Assembly (NCBI GenBank): GCA_948099385.1
Contig: CANUEZ040000012.1
Span: 10,581,501-10,645,500 of the forward strand
Origin: Fasciola hepatica
Taxonomy: Eukaryota > Platyhelminthes > Trematoda > Plagiorchiida > Fasciolidae
Direction: 5' to 3'
DNA length: 64,000 nucleotides
The notes beneath the pieces were generated by a model. It saw nothing but the letters and a program-made list of their open reading frames with translations. It was not told the DNA's origin and ran no database searches. How positions within the stretch are numbered: position 1 is the first letter of the stretch; every line of letters begins with the position of its first letter. Both the position numbers and the translations under genes were made by a program. Positions 14,328-26,060 of this stretch are shown piece by piece.

Positions 14328-14500
14328 CACGATCCATTGGCCAAACTCAGAATCCTTTCGGTATGGCCTCGTTGCTCTGCTGATAGAGAACACGTGGTGC
14401 TAAAACTTGGTTGACTTCCACGTGCGGGTTGGAATCCTGTTGGAATCAGCGAAATTTAACATTGGGATTATTCAGAAATTTGTCGAGTACACCAAAAACA
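14328..14500 (+). mobile_element. tRNA-derived SINE, same family, decayed
   Basis: It begins GATCCATTGGCC. It has an A-box-like CTCTGCTGATAGAGAACA, a central GTGGTGCTAAAAC, a decayed B box GGGTTGGAATCCTG and a 3' motif AATTTGTCGAGTAC. These elements occur in the same order as in the copies at 28990-29155 and 43007-43159. Confidence 0.6.
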
Positions 14501-17165
14501 GTGATTCATTCAATGTTTGTTAGGTGATACCTCGACAGATTCATCAAGGAGGGTAGAGAAAAGAACATTAAAACCTGTTGATCGAATCTACTATGCAGCC
14601 ATGTCAGAAGCTCCGTTTTAAACATCTGGATACCCGTATTACCAGTTACAAAACCAATGACATTTGCATGCCATTTCCAATGTGACTAGTCAATTTATGT
14701 GTAAATGGGGAATCACAGAGCGGCAATTGTGCACGCGCGAATAGGTACACATCCCAGACTAGAGTGAACAAGAACTTACTAAGTCATCAGCATCATGCAA
14801 ACTAGTGACAAAGTCAAGAAGTTATTATCATGCTTTGTCAGGTAGATATATGACCACGATATAACACAATATTGTCCATCTTGAAGGTACTTTTATGATC
14901 TACAGGGCAGGTAAACAGCTTTTGTTGAACAGCTTCTCCGGGGTTGGAGACGCACGCACATGCTCCAGTCGAGGCGTTTTCCGCTGTGGCAGGGGGTGTG
15001 TTGACCGAAATATTCACTCTTCGAAGAGTATGAGAACATCGGTCAAAATTTCAGCAACCGATTGCGAATTCATTTATTGATTTTCGGGCTGCGTTTGAAT
15101 CATTTGGCAGAGTATCGCTACTGACTATACTAAAAGCCGATGAAATGCTCTAGAAGCTTGTAAATATCCGTCCAATACTGACCTACCCCTGAGAGGCATG
15201 ACCACTACGTGTCGAGGACATCAAAAGGCTGGAAGGGTTTGACCACTAGTATCTGCAAAGGATCCTGTAAGTAGCTTTCAAACGACACAATAGGACAACA
15301 GAGCTTCGATACTGAAACTCAGTCAGTGTTCGTCCAAAGCTAACGATTGCTGGGGTTTGGGCATTTCCTCCAGCGTCCCGACGCGTAGATCTCCAAACAG
15401 TGTCTCTCTTCTGCACTATGCTAGTGATGGCACGGTAAACTTAGAGGACAGCTGAAAACGCGGGTTATTGCTGTCATATGGGTAGTTGAGCGATTGGGAC
15501 TCCTATCTGTCTAAGACATTCGCAACTGGAAGCGGAACTGGATTTCTCTGTGTTCAGGCCTGGCACCCGATCGTCGCTCATGGGCAGGCTCCACTTGGGA
15601 CAAGCATGAACCCGGCTTGTCATCTCGTAGGAACTAGCCACATGAAAGTAAAATTAAGATAAACAGAGTCTGTCTAGACTTACCGTAGAGATTGTAATCG
15701 ATCAGGGAAATTTGTTCTAGAGTCAATATAAAAAGGCTTGTGCCACGGTGCCATTGCCATAGTGGTTACTCTTTAAGTTGTACTGTTTTGGTCCGTGCAT
15801 TTGTTTGTCACTTACCATGCACGTTTCCTAAGTAAAGATGCAATGAAATCGTCCGCGACAAATATGTTGTAATTTTGGCTTCCTCTTTTTCCGTTTCTGT
15901 CGAATGTGATCAGTTTGTCACGTAAATGCCATTGCCAGTTTTCTTCATTCTTGTTTTTTGCAGTTCGAAGAAAGATGAATTCAACCCTTGCCTGTGCGTA
16001 GGAGCTATTCGTTATTTATGTTTGAAATGTCTTGGAATGTAGACAGAGTTGTAATTCGTCCCGGTTTCATGCTGTTTTTGATCAAACCGCGAGTGCGAGT
16101 GCGAACACGCACACGCACACGTACACAGTGAAACAGTTAATCAAAAAAGAAAGAAGAAATTAACCACGATATTGATCTTATACTGCAAAATGCCCTGTAA
16201 GAAGTAAACAAAATTGTCCGCAAGATGGTTCAGTCAATTTAAAGGATCAATATTTCTTATCGAAACGCCATTGACTATCCTCGTTTGTTTAAATGCAATA
16301 AAACATTCGGTGACTGAGGGTCATTTCTTCTTAGAATGACAAAACAGCTAATGCTTGACTTTAGATAAAAATGGTCGGCTTAACAAGAAATCAAAGCCAA
16401 CGGTTATCATATGGCTTCCGTTCACCTGAACAACTATTGTGAACAAGTTATGAGCTCACAGCCAATACGTGCGGGGGTACTCCATTGTGTTCTTTAATTT
16501 CCAGAAATAACCCCTTCTCAACATATATGAACTAAATACTTCCGCTGTCACAATAAAAAGAACCATTCTATTCCGAATTCCAATAAATCTAAATTGATAC
16601 CAGCTTGGAGATGAGTACAAACAACGTCACAGTTTTATGGTAGAGAAAACAGATTTCGGACAAAAAGCTATACGGTGTACGTGAAATTGTTGTAAGTTAT
16701 CTGTCCGGGCAAGACTGATACTGAAGAATCTAGTTAAGAGAATACAATCTTGGGAGATTTTCCAAATTTCCTTGAATAAGCTTGCTTACAGAATTGAGAA
16801 CTTTAGCGCCAACAATAGGACTGGACCTGGTTACTGTCTGGGCAACTGCAGCAACGACGACAACAACAACAACAAAAGCAATGACAATAATATCAGTACC
16901 ACGGCTACCAACAAAAACAGCAGGAAAACGATCGACAATAACGGTAATAACAATATGAGCGGGGATACTCAATATTAATGCTGAGAATAGTACAGGGAAA
17001 GAAAGCGGAAGCATACTGTTCAAACATGTCATTGTGGTTTTTCACTTGCATTATTCTCTACACCGGTACAACCGATAACAGAGAGGTGGGGGGGAGGGAT
17101 TTGATTTCGAGTGAAATAAAATTTATACATGATACGTCTACCGGTACGATGAACCATACCTTGTG

Positions 17166-17170
<5 letters not shown>
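14501..17170. other. No gene recognised; small trinucleotide tract
   Basis: A CAACGA/AAC tract lies at 16851-16876, and the overlapping frames on both strands there are artefacts of it. A short CACG/CACA stretch lies near 16100-16127. Nothing else is supported. Confidence 0.55.

Positions 17171-17197
<27 letters not shown>
17171..17197. repeat. (GT)n microsatellite
   Basis: An uninterrupted GT run. The His-Thr-rich minus-strand frames across it are spurious. Confidence 0.95.
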
Positions 17198-17374
17198 ATG
17201 AATTTGATAACCATGCGTGTGATCTCACATCACCGGTGGTGTTTATGAAAAAGTGCCCGTCTATAAAGTAACTCATCGGGCCGTGTAAACACTTCAGTAA
17301 ACATTAAAAAGCATGGAAACACTGCGTAGCTGTCCGATCGGGCTTGTTTGGGGATCATTCAGAGTACATTTCCA

Positions 17375-17455
17375 CAGAGCCCACCAAATGCGACTCGAAC
17401 CTGGAATGCATGGTTGAGAGTCTCGCGCACGTAGCCACTAGGCTACGTATCACGT
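17375..17455 (-). mobile_element. tRNA-like SINE head
   Basis: On the minus strand, TAGCCTAGTGGCTA (A-box-like) is followed about 35 bp later by GGTTCGAGTCGC (B-box-like). The structure is too degenerate for a functional tRNA. The length of the body beyond it is unknown. Confidence 0.5.
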
Positions 17456-18814
17456 AATTACTACGTGATGCAACAGCTTTTAGCGTATTCACAAACAACC
17501 TAAATGTCTTACTCTGTACGAGGTCAGTCAGTTTTGCTTAAAAGAAAGACCTTCTCTGGGTTTTCTGATCCACCAGCGATTTAATATCATCATATTTAGG
17601 TCACATTCTTTAACCCGTAACCAACTTTTATCTGAATCAGAGTGAAAGTCAGCAGAACACATGTTGTTTACACGGGTTCATTTATCCCACCTTCATTGCG
17701 TACGGTAACAGCAAAGATTCAACCGTTTGGAATCGAGGAATGTTATTTGACCTAAGTCGGATGCCCCGAGGGGTACGTGTTTCCGCATCACACTGCGTTC
17801 TCGTACCATCATCAAGCACACGGTTGTTTGGGAATCGTTTAACGGTGAATCGGTTATCTGTATCAGATTTTGCTACCGAACTGTTTTGAAAATTCCTTCG
17901 TCTTTTGAGCACCGTAGAAATTGTAGATTATCCCCGATTATTTCACTATTTTCTGTTAGTACCTATGGGAAAATCTGGACGCCGGTTTTGAGGAAAATAT
18001 AAACCACTTGCTTGCAAAAGCTCAAAGATTGAAACTTAAAAGAAAGAAACATTGAATTTTATGAGCATATTACCACGGTTCAAAATACCCTGGCTTATCC
18101 GTAACATACAGGCTAGTTCAGGCTTTGGGAAGCAGTGTTCAAGCAGCTCACCTGTAAGTGAATAAAGCATTTTTCCGTAAAAGAAGCAGGTTTTCTCGGG
18201 TTGAATAAGGACCACAAAGCAAAATTCTGTGACAAGTATATCATTTATTAGTGATACATGCAGGAACTTTGTGTAAAGTCACGGATTCAAGGTGTCTGAC
18301 TTGGAGGAAATTATCCACTTGCCAGATAAGCAATATCAGATCATGAGGCGTACAGACGACGTAAATGGACTTTCAGTAATCAATATAGACTGTTACGATG
18401 TATTCAAGCAGTTGATGAAGCCCTCAAGAAGAACATTCGTTTATTGCTTTGCAGTTAAATGTATCTGACATTAATAACGCGAGGTGCAGGAGCGATGCAG
18501 AATGGGATAGCGATTGCCAATTATTGAATATTCTTTTGCGTTATTCGCTTCCGAATGGTCCTGTAATCAGAAAGTTCATTTCCTGCTTACAGCTTGGACT
18601 TTTTAAATATATATGTCGAGCCAGTTACTGAACTTCAGTGCCCCAGTCTTTAAAATCTATGATGAGCATTTGCACCACATTTGTTTTACTTTGACAGCAT
18701 CAATTCAATTTTATCCTCCCTGAAAACATCAATATCACTTTCTTACGACAACTTATTGGTTACCATTTGAATTCTTCAGTCAGTCAACAATAAAATAAAA
18801 ATAATAAAATTGGA
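17456..18814. other. Nothing recognised
   Basis: There are short frames only (76 codons minus at 17682, 60 codons plus at 18449), without motifs. Confidence 0.5.
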
Positions 18815-19271
18815 CTAATGGTACGCGTTCTCCGTGACCGAACAGAGCTCGTTACAGCTGGACTTCCTTCGCATTATCGAATGATCGATAACATCAGACG
18901 GGTTTGACAGTTCCAATAGAACAAAAAATCCGGCGTGTACCAGTAAAACGAAGCCAATTAGCCAGCTTCGTCTGACTATTTCAACACAATTGAGAGCATC
19001 AAACCTCATTGCTCGGACCAAGTAGCCGTGTTCTGTTTTGCATCCAAATGTAGTGGCTCACATGATATAACCAGACAGTTTTCTTAACAGTGCATTCGGA
19101 GACCATCTTCTGCACTTGTTCACACATCATAGTCAGCAGTACTATTTTGCTTAAAACTACGAATTTTGTTGCATACGTCGCCACGATAATTGATGATGCC
19201 ATGGGGTGTTGATTCGTTGTCTTGTTTAAAAGAAATGAAAAATCCATCTCATCAATAAATGAGCGACACAA
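18815..19271 (-). other. Adjacent hydrophobic open frames, unrecognised
   Basis: Two overlapping minus-strand frames (90 codons at 18999-19271 and 68 codons at 18815-19021) each contain a hydrophobic stretch that could span a membrane (for example LIGFVLLVHAGFFVLLEL). They are in different phases, no splice signals clearly join them, and no family is recognised. They may be fragments of a decayed gene or chance frames in AT-rich DNA. Confidence 0.2.
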
Positions 19272-22200
19272 CTTATCCTTAAGCTATCACGTGAAAGAAA
19301 TTAAGCTTGTAATGTGCTTATAATATTATGCACCAGTTTGAGGACAGCCTCTTTCGAATAGCTGATAAATTTCAGTGAGTGATAAGCTACGGAATTGAAA
19401 GTACCCAATACTATCTACAAAGAAATATAGTGAACTAGGGAATAATTTCAGCCTTGTTCACCTTATTATTACATCAAAATGGATCTGGTTTTCAGTTGAA
19501 ACTTTACCATTGTCTGGTAATGATATTTGACTTGAAGCTTATGTTGCACTTCGGTCCTCTTTGCTAGCGCTTAAGTATTGCAGAAGGAAAAGTTGGCTAC
19601 ACTTGGTTCACTAAAATTGGCGTATGTCTATAAAAAACAAACAAAAAATAAACCAATTTCTTGTATTCCGTGTTGGCCGTAACATTCCGGAAGGCCTGGA
19701 AACATCAGAATGCGATGGAAATTGATTCGTAAAGATTCGGAGAGGGACGGTGTTTGTAGAAAAATGTTGGGACGGTACTGCACTTACTAAGAGATAGGAG
19801 CGAAACAAATTCAAACAGATCGATAAACAAGTGTTGTTGAGCTTTCTCGCCGGAAAGAGGTGGAAAATACCCTGATCCCTTGGAATCTTTTAGGATGTGC
19901 CTATAAATAAAACCAACGCAGAAAACACAAGTATCTATCTAATAGCGTTTCATACATACCACGGAGCGAATTGCTTACAGAAGAATCCTAATTACTCCTA
20001 TGCATAAATTATTCTCTTTATCCAGCACAATGAATAGATCGTCTGAAAAATGATCCGTTCATCCGTCTGAAAAAATTGCCGACAGCGATCTCCTTGGAAG
20101 ATCAAGTGTAAACGAATAGTCCGATGTGAAGAAATGGGTGCTGCATTTGTAGGTAGTTAGGGAACATTAAATAACAGGTAAAAATTCTTATATTATTATT
20201 TCTTTATTGACTTTATTTTTATGATAAATACTACGTACAACCGAGCAATATTTCGTGAAACGGGGTCAGTTTGAAGCTGCCAGTTGGGGAAAGTGACTGG
20301 CGGAAGCGTGCGGACTTGAATTCCCGGGCGCGGAAGGGTCTTACGTCCACCGCGATTACCGTTTGACTACCGACTGTAGGGAGCCAGCACTGAAAACACG
20401 TAGACGACGACTGTTCTGAGAGGAAAAAGGTAAGATGAACTAACTGATGGACTCAATGACATAGGGGCCCGTTGTTGAGTTTGTAACTACTGGTCTTCAG
20501 AAGACAGTCGGATACAAACGTTTGAGAAATGAGAACATATAGGTTAGTAGAAGAACGGAGTTCTGTTCAGGAATCGCTGCAGTTTCAGGACTCAAGATGT
20601 TGCAGATCTAGACGGCAAATTGGAAGCTGAAGATAACACTGTTCTAGAAGAAACATATCACCGATTTATCACATTTGCACAGTTTATTTCACTAAGTTAT
20701 ATTTTTGGAACAGGAATTTCGAAGTAACTTTCAAAACAGTCTATGCAAGTATAAACAGGATCATCAGTAAACTGATTTCCGCACTCAAATGCGAGTAATT
20801 CCTATCCGAATTCCTGAAGGAAAAAGAGAAAATTCTCACGGTGTTGGTGGTACAAATCAAATGGTTGACAGACAGGCGGCTGGTGGGTAGATTACACTAG
20901 ATTTTGACACAGAACCTCCAATTCCCACTTGGGCACGTAACAACAAGCGTGAGAGTGTGACTGAGAGAGTGAAAAATCTCTTCAGTAATACGATACTGAT
21001 CTGATTTTATTACCTGATTGCATATGAGACGTTCATAACACCAACTGAATCAATGAAGACAAGCAACGAAATACTCATCACTTTTGACACTGTTCTTACA
21101 CGGCCAGTACTTTTTCAAAGTTATGACAAGAAAACTCCCGCTGGTGAGTCACTGGGCCATGGCTGTTCACTCTTTTCAATGAATTCCACTTACAGTTGGG
21201 CCATTTAATTATACAGAAGTCGAACAAACCGTTTAGAATTGGACGGGCTTCACGGGGATGATAGAAGATTAGTCACTTTGACCAGTAAAAGTGAATGTGA
21301 AAAGCTGAACCACTGGGCCGTCAGCTGAAGCAGTGAACCACATTCTCGCCTTATCTCTTGGAGGCTCGTCCAGAAAACAACTGACGGAAAACTCATTACG
21401 TGATCAGGGACAGAGTATAAAACCTCTCCTTTTGGGTACTGACTCGTAGAAGGCAGCGAGCAAATCCATACACGCTTCGTTAAGTAAGCCACGGATTCAA
21501 TCCAGACTTAAATGATGTCACTGTTCGGCAATTGCACCATAGTACTTCAACCACCTTGCAACTCCGTTGGCTTTTACCCCAGAGGATTGATTCTGGTTGC
21601 TAGGATCCTTGCGTTCCACCGGATTATATACGCCGGTCCGTACAAAGCCGTAAATATTCAAAAACTGTGTTTCTCGTGACGAACCACCTTTTAAACACGC
21701 CCGCTTTCCAAGATCTCCCGTGGTGATGTAAGCTAAAAGGCTTAAACCGACTGAAGGTTTTCGATAGCACTGCGAATGGCATGTTTTTTTGAGAGTTGAA
21801 TTTGTTGTATGCTAAGGACGATTGAATGAGTTTCCTCTGCGTGTACATATCTTTCTCCTTGTCTTTCAGATCTACCAGCATTGGCGGTCAACTTGAAGTA
21901 AGAAGAACAGCCGGAGACCACATGAAGTGACATCTAATGAACGGGCTGATTGGTGGTTGTGAGAAATATCTGTCTATCATTGACTCTCCCGCGGCCTTGT
22001 ATGAAGTGGACACGTCATCTGAAAAAATTCGTCAGTCTCGGCATGTTTGGACACATATCCAGGTTGATACTTGGAATGAAGTGAGAACAAATAGTTGTAT
22101 TTTCCCGCAAAATACTGATAGAGTATTTTACTCCGGGAAAGTGAACCTAGACTTTCTTGCTTTACGCGAATAAGTTAATAATTCTTTAGCGGCTTTGCCG

Positions 22201-22557
22201 TGTTTTTTTGTACTAGTTGTCAAGATGTAAACGAACCACGAACCAAAGATCGTGATTGTTAGAACGAAATGACAATCGAAATTAGAACACAGATCTAAAA
22301 ACCGGTACCTTTCTCGTTACATATTATGCTTGTGCTTTTCAGCTTTAGACCCAGGTTTACACGAATTCATTAAATATCATTCGACAGAGTCTGATACAAG
22401 CTGACCGATGAAAAGAGTAGAATGCCAAATCGATGTTTGACATCAACTTGCTGTTAAATGACGGACGTGCATTGTTGCTAACACATTAGGACCCCATAGA
22501 ATGCACTGCAATGATTCATTGTAATCAGAGTGGTCGTGGTAGTTGAGAGAGAAATAT
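19272..22557. other. No gene recognised
   Basis: Apart from the tRNA-like unit near 20290-20380, this interval holds only short frames without motifs. Confidence 0.5.
20290..20380 (-). mobile_element. Degenerate tRNA-like unit
   Basis: The minus strand reads GTAGTCAAACGGTAATC, then about 40 bp later GGGAATTCAAGTCC, resembling A and B boxes. It is GC-richer than its flanks. It is probably the head of a SINE. Confidence 0.4.
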
Positions 22558-22628
22558 CAGTAGCAGTAGTAGTAGTATTAGTAGTGGTAGTAGTAGTAGT
22601 AGTGGTAGTAGTAGTAGTAGTAGTAGTG
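22558..22628. repeat. (AGT)n microsatellite
   Basis: AGT trinucleotide units with occasional AGC, ATT and GGT variants. Confidence 0.93.
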
Positions 22629-23169
22629 GGGGTTCCTCACACGGCAAACAGGATGGCATCTAGTCTTTGCAAGGCTTTTTAACAAACCTGTGGAATGCCT
22701 CATTCCCTACTTTGTATGATTTTTTCATCTAAGGGACTTACGATAACCAGCTTATTCCAACGAGATAGGACAAAAAAAGTTGCAGAAATCATGAGGGCAA
22801 ATGCTAGCAGAATCGAACGGACTGAAAATATGTGTTCTTGATGAAGGAATCTATGAATCTAAATTTAAGCGAAGAGTGGAACAGCTGCTTTTTGTTTTTA
22901 TTCATTCCCACGCTAAAAGAGTCAGCTGGTGATTTACAGATTCAGTACAGAGAAAAGATTTTTCTGAATCTTTTCTTCTGGATTCCTCACGCGAGCAAGT
23001 CCAAGGCTTTCAGTACTAATTCACATAAGGAATTCATTCTACCAGCAATGGAGGCTTATTCTCAATACAAACTGAATAATCTGATATTCAAGTATTAGAT
23101 AAATACTGTCACAGACACAACGTCCGAAAAATCATAGAAAATAACAAGAAATGTTGGTATGATGAGAAA
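22629..23169. other. Nothing recognised
   Basis: The 88-codon frame at 22832-23098 has no recognisable motif. Confidence 0.45.
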
Positions 23170-24690
23170 CATAGCTACAGGCATCGTCAAAATTCCCCAG
23201 ACCTCAGGGATTATTGAAGTACCCATTCGTTGAAGTACAAGGTCGCACTCTCGCTAAGTTTTCGAAGTTATACTGGGAATTTTCTGACTCCTTCCTCACA
23301 TAAGGAATAAGTTCCCAATCTTATTCAAATCGCGACTCTCAGCTAAATGTTGTGAACATTGAATCCTTGGGTTTTACACTGGTTTTGGTAATGTACCATT
23401 TCTGAACAGATGGATAAGTTTGTCCATTTCCATAGGATGTAAGATCTCGTGTGAGAAATGGCCTGGCACATCTTCCTCCAATTAAAACAGTTTTCGTGCA
23501 ACAACTTCTGATCTGACAGACAGGAACTATCAGCTTTTGAACAAGGTGAATTCTACGTTGTTCACAGTATTTCTACTTATGTCTCATCAACAAGGTTGGT
23601 CGTCGTCTGTTGTAGCCCACGTCACCTGACGTGGTGAGTTGTGCAACCCGCAATTTCAATTGAAATAGTTTATTCGAAAATTTCTTTGTACGATACATGT
23701 GAGCATGTGCGCTCCATTTCTCACCACAATTCGTTCAAGATAAATCGACGGTTAAAACAATTCACGATGCAATTCCTGTATTTTTGTGGTTACAGTATTC
23801 AGTCAGCTTCGTTGTTCGGATAATATTGACTTTTGATCTGTTGAGGGCCAAATCATTTAACTTCTCTTCACTCTTGTTTGCAAACGCGCATCCGAATGTC
23901 TAATCAAACGTTCTCTCAGAATAAATACTCAATCATCCCTGACTGTTGTTTATATTCCAATGCAATCAACATCAATATACAAGTCGGATGTGTTTGATTC
24001 TTACACAACAATTCTTGTCATGACACCAAAGCTTACATGAACAATAAAGAAAACATACTGTCCTGGACTCGTACAATAGTGCTCCTCTCCTCCCTTATAA
24101 AGTATCCGAATATTTTTCTTGTCCTCGGTGAATATTCACTCAATGTATCCAAAATGGAATGGATATTTAACGGGCCACGCTCATATGACAGTGTAACCTA
24201 CGTCCAGCATTCGAATTGAGGCAGATATTTATCTCCGGTGAGGTTACCATTCCGCGTGAATTGGTTGTTGAACTGTTTGACAACATGATATTCTCCACGC
24301 ATGTTTGCTACTGTTTTGTATCCTTCCGTGAGTGAGAAATATGGTGGATAATTCAGAAGATAAGAAATATTTCTTGTGGGATCAGCATCTATTTCTCAAT
24401 GACGAAAGCATCTATGGTGAATTTTACATTGGTCGGTTTAACAATAAGCCATATTTAACGTATAATTACTATTGCACTTCTAATCTTCAAATTAATTAGT
24501 CATTCTGACCAAGATCACGAAATTTCAGCCGTCGGTGGATGGCAGCGGAACTAACATGTTAGACACTTAGTTTTGTAGTATTTTACATTTCAGTCTTATA
24601 TTTTGATATGCTATAGAAAGCTCAGAAAGTGGAATAATTATGGATTTAGAAGTTTGTTTAGAGAATTTTGGCCGCATCTGTTGTTGACCT
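23170..24690. repeat. 1.45-kb dispersed repeat, copy 1
   Basis: From about 23252 to 24645 the sequence is nearly identical to 33706-35103, in the same orientation, with an offset of 10456-10458 bases and only a 2-base gap near the start. Weaker similarity extends about 80 bases to the left and 45 to the right. It contains two short open frames (60 codons at 23641 and 24037) that are conserved only because the DNA is, and no recognisable protein motif. A palindrome CCACGTCA-CC-TGACGTGG lies at 23617-23634. No terminal inverted repeats or target duplications were found. I cannot assign a class. Confidence 0.88.
23617..23634. promoter_or_regulatory. CRE-like palindrome in repeat copy 1
   Basis: CCACGTCA-CC-TGACGTGG has 8-bp arms with a 2-bp centre. 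Each arm holds the TGACGT half-site recognised by CREB/ATF-type bZIP factors. It is intact in both copies of the repeat. Function is inference. Confidence 0.35.
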
Positions 24691-25664
24691 ATAGGTTACT
24701 AGGCATTGGGCGTGGCCTTTATATCGCAAACGTTTCACTGAATGTGATATTATGATCACTCTTCGATCAAGCTGCGGATTTGTAAAGTAGAAAATAAAAT
24801 GGTCCCGGGCAGACCGGATATACAGTTCTATAAAGTGTGATTTCTTTTCGGCAACGGTTTTTGACGCAACAAATTTTACTGGAAGATCAGTTTCACTTCT
24901 ACAAAGCTTCTGGGAGGAAACACGTTCCACTAAAAAAACATGAAAATTTAAAAAGAGTAAATATATTGAGATACTAAAAAAATCGTCATTTTTAGCAACT
25001 TCATTGGGTATCCCGAGGCAGTGAAGCGTGCTTTATTGAACTTCGCTTTGTTCACGACTGATATAAAACAGGGATAAGGTACGATGGAGTGGATACGAGT
25101 TCATCGAAGCAGGAGAGAAGTCAAAGAAATTCCACTGTAGTTTTAGCGCAGAATACAACCATTGTTGTGCATGCGTACGTGTGCTCACAAAATCTGGTCT
25201 GAGAGAATGGAGCAACAGGGTCGCCGTGGGAAGAAATTGGGACACGGATGAGTGGAGAAACTTTCACGGACGAACACGACTGATTTCTCAGCTAACGCCG
25301 CTCATTAGATCTGCGTACTCGGTACTCTTTTGTCAAATTATCCTCACACCTTTGCTTTCCGTAGGTGTTTTCTTTGCATTTATCTCCGTTGTGCATCAGG
25401 AGTGTGTAAGCGTATACTCCTGGTAGAATTATCTACTAGGAAATTACCACAGTGCTTTTGCTGATATCTCTTTGCGGGTTAGACACCAGTTGAACTAGTG
25501 AAAGTAAATCTGTTCGGTTCTGTTCAGATAGCCATTGGCCATGCACTGGGTGCGGTTTGCTTTGATTCCTATCTTCTAGAGGCAACGTCAAGAGGAAATA
25601 AAGGAGGAGAAAAAAGTTTGAAAGAAGTAAGAAGAGAACTACATTATTAGATTTAATTTCAGAG
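24691..25664. other. Nothing recognised
   Basis: Only short frames without motifs lie between the repeat copy and the RTE fragment. Confidence 0.45.
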
Positions 25665-26060
25665 ATGCTTGCAACTTACCTGGATCTTTACTGAAAAGAA
25701 CTATGTCTTCAGCGTAATCAAGGTATGATATCTTTCCACTCGGGAAAAGTTCACCTTCGCTATTCTAACCTGATTAAAGTGCCCTCTCTAGGACCCTATC
25801 AATCATAAAGTGAAAGAGAAAAGTAGAGAAGGAGTAACCTCGAAGTACACCACTTCTCGTGGTGACCTCGGGTGAAAGATCACCGTAAGCCCGGACTCGG
25901 GTTTGGCTAATCATGTATACGGATTTTACGATGGAAATAAATGTTTCGGGTTAATCCTTCAGCAAAAGTCAGCGCCAGAGAAAAGTGCGGTTGACTGAGT
26001 TGAAGGCCTCTTTAAATGGAATTGAAAGTACCGGATACGCATATCTGATAAGCCACGATA
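25665..26060 (-). mobile_element. RTE reverse transcriptase remnant (palm)
   Basis: Minus-strand reading gives LKEAFNSVNRTFLW (first palm Asp block, decayed), FISIVKSVYM, TRSGVLRGYSFSTFLF (family GVRQGCPLSPFLF), MIDRVLE and LDYAEDIVLFSKDP (YADD motif, here YAED). This is a contiguous palm piece of an RTE reverse transcriptase with a few stops. It is the very part that is missing from the copy at 40.5-46.2 kb. No endonuclease is adjacent, so it is an isolated fragment. Confidence 0.75.

Noticed and set aside
16730..17276. Low-complexity frames rich in Asn, Val or His-Thr
   Set aside because: They are produced by the AAC and GT simple repeats.
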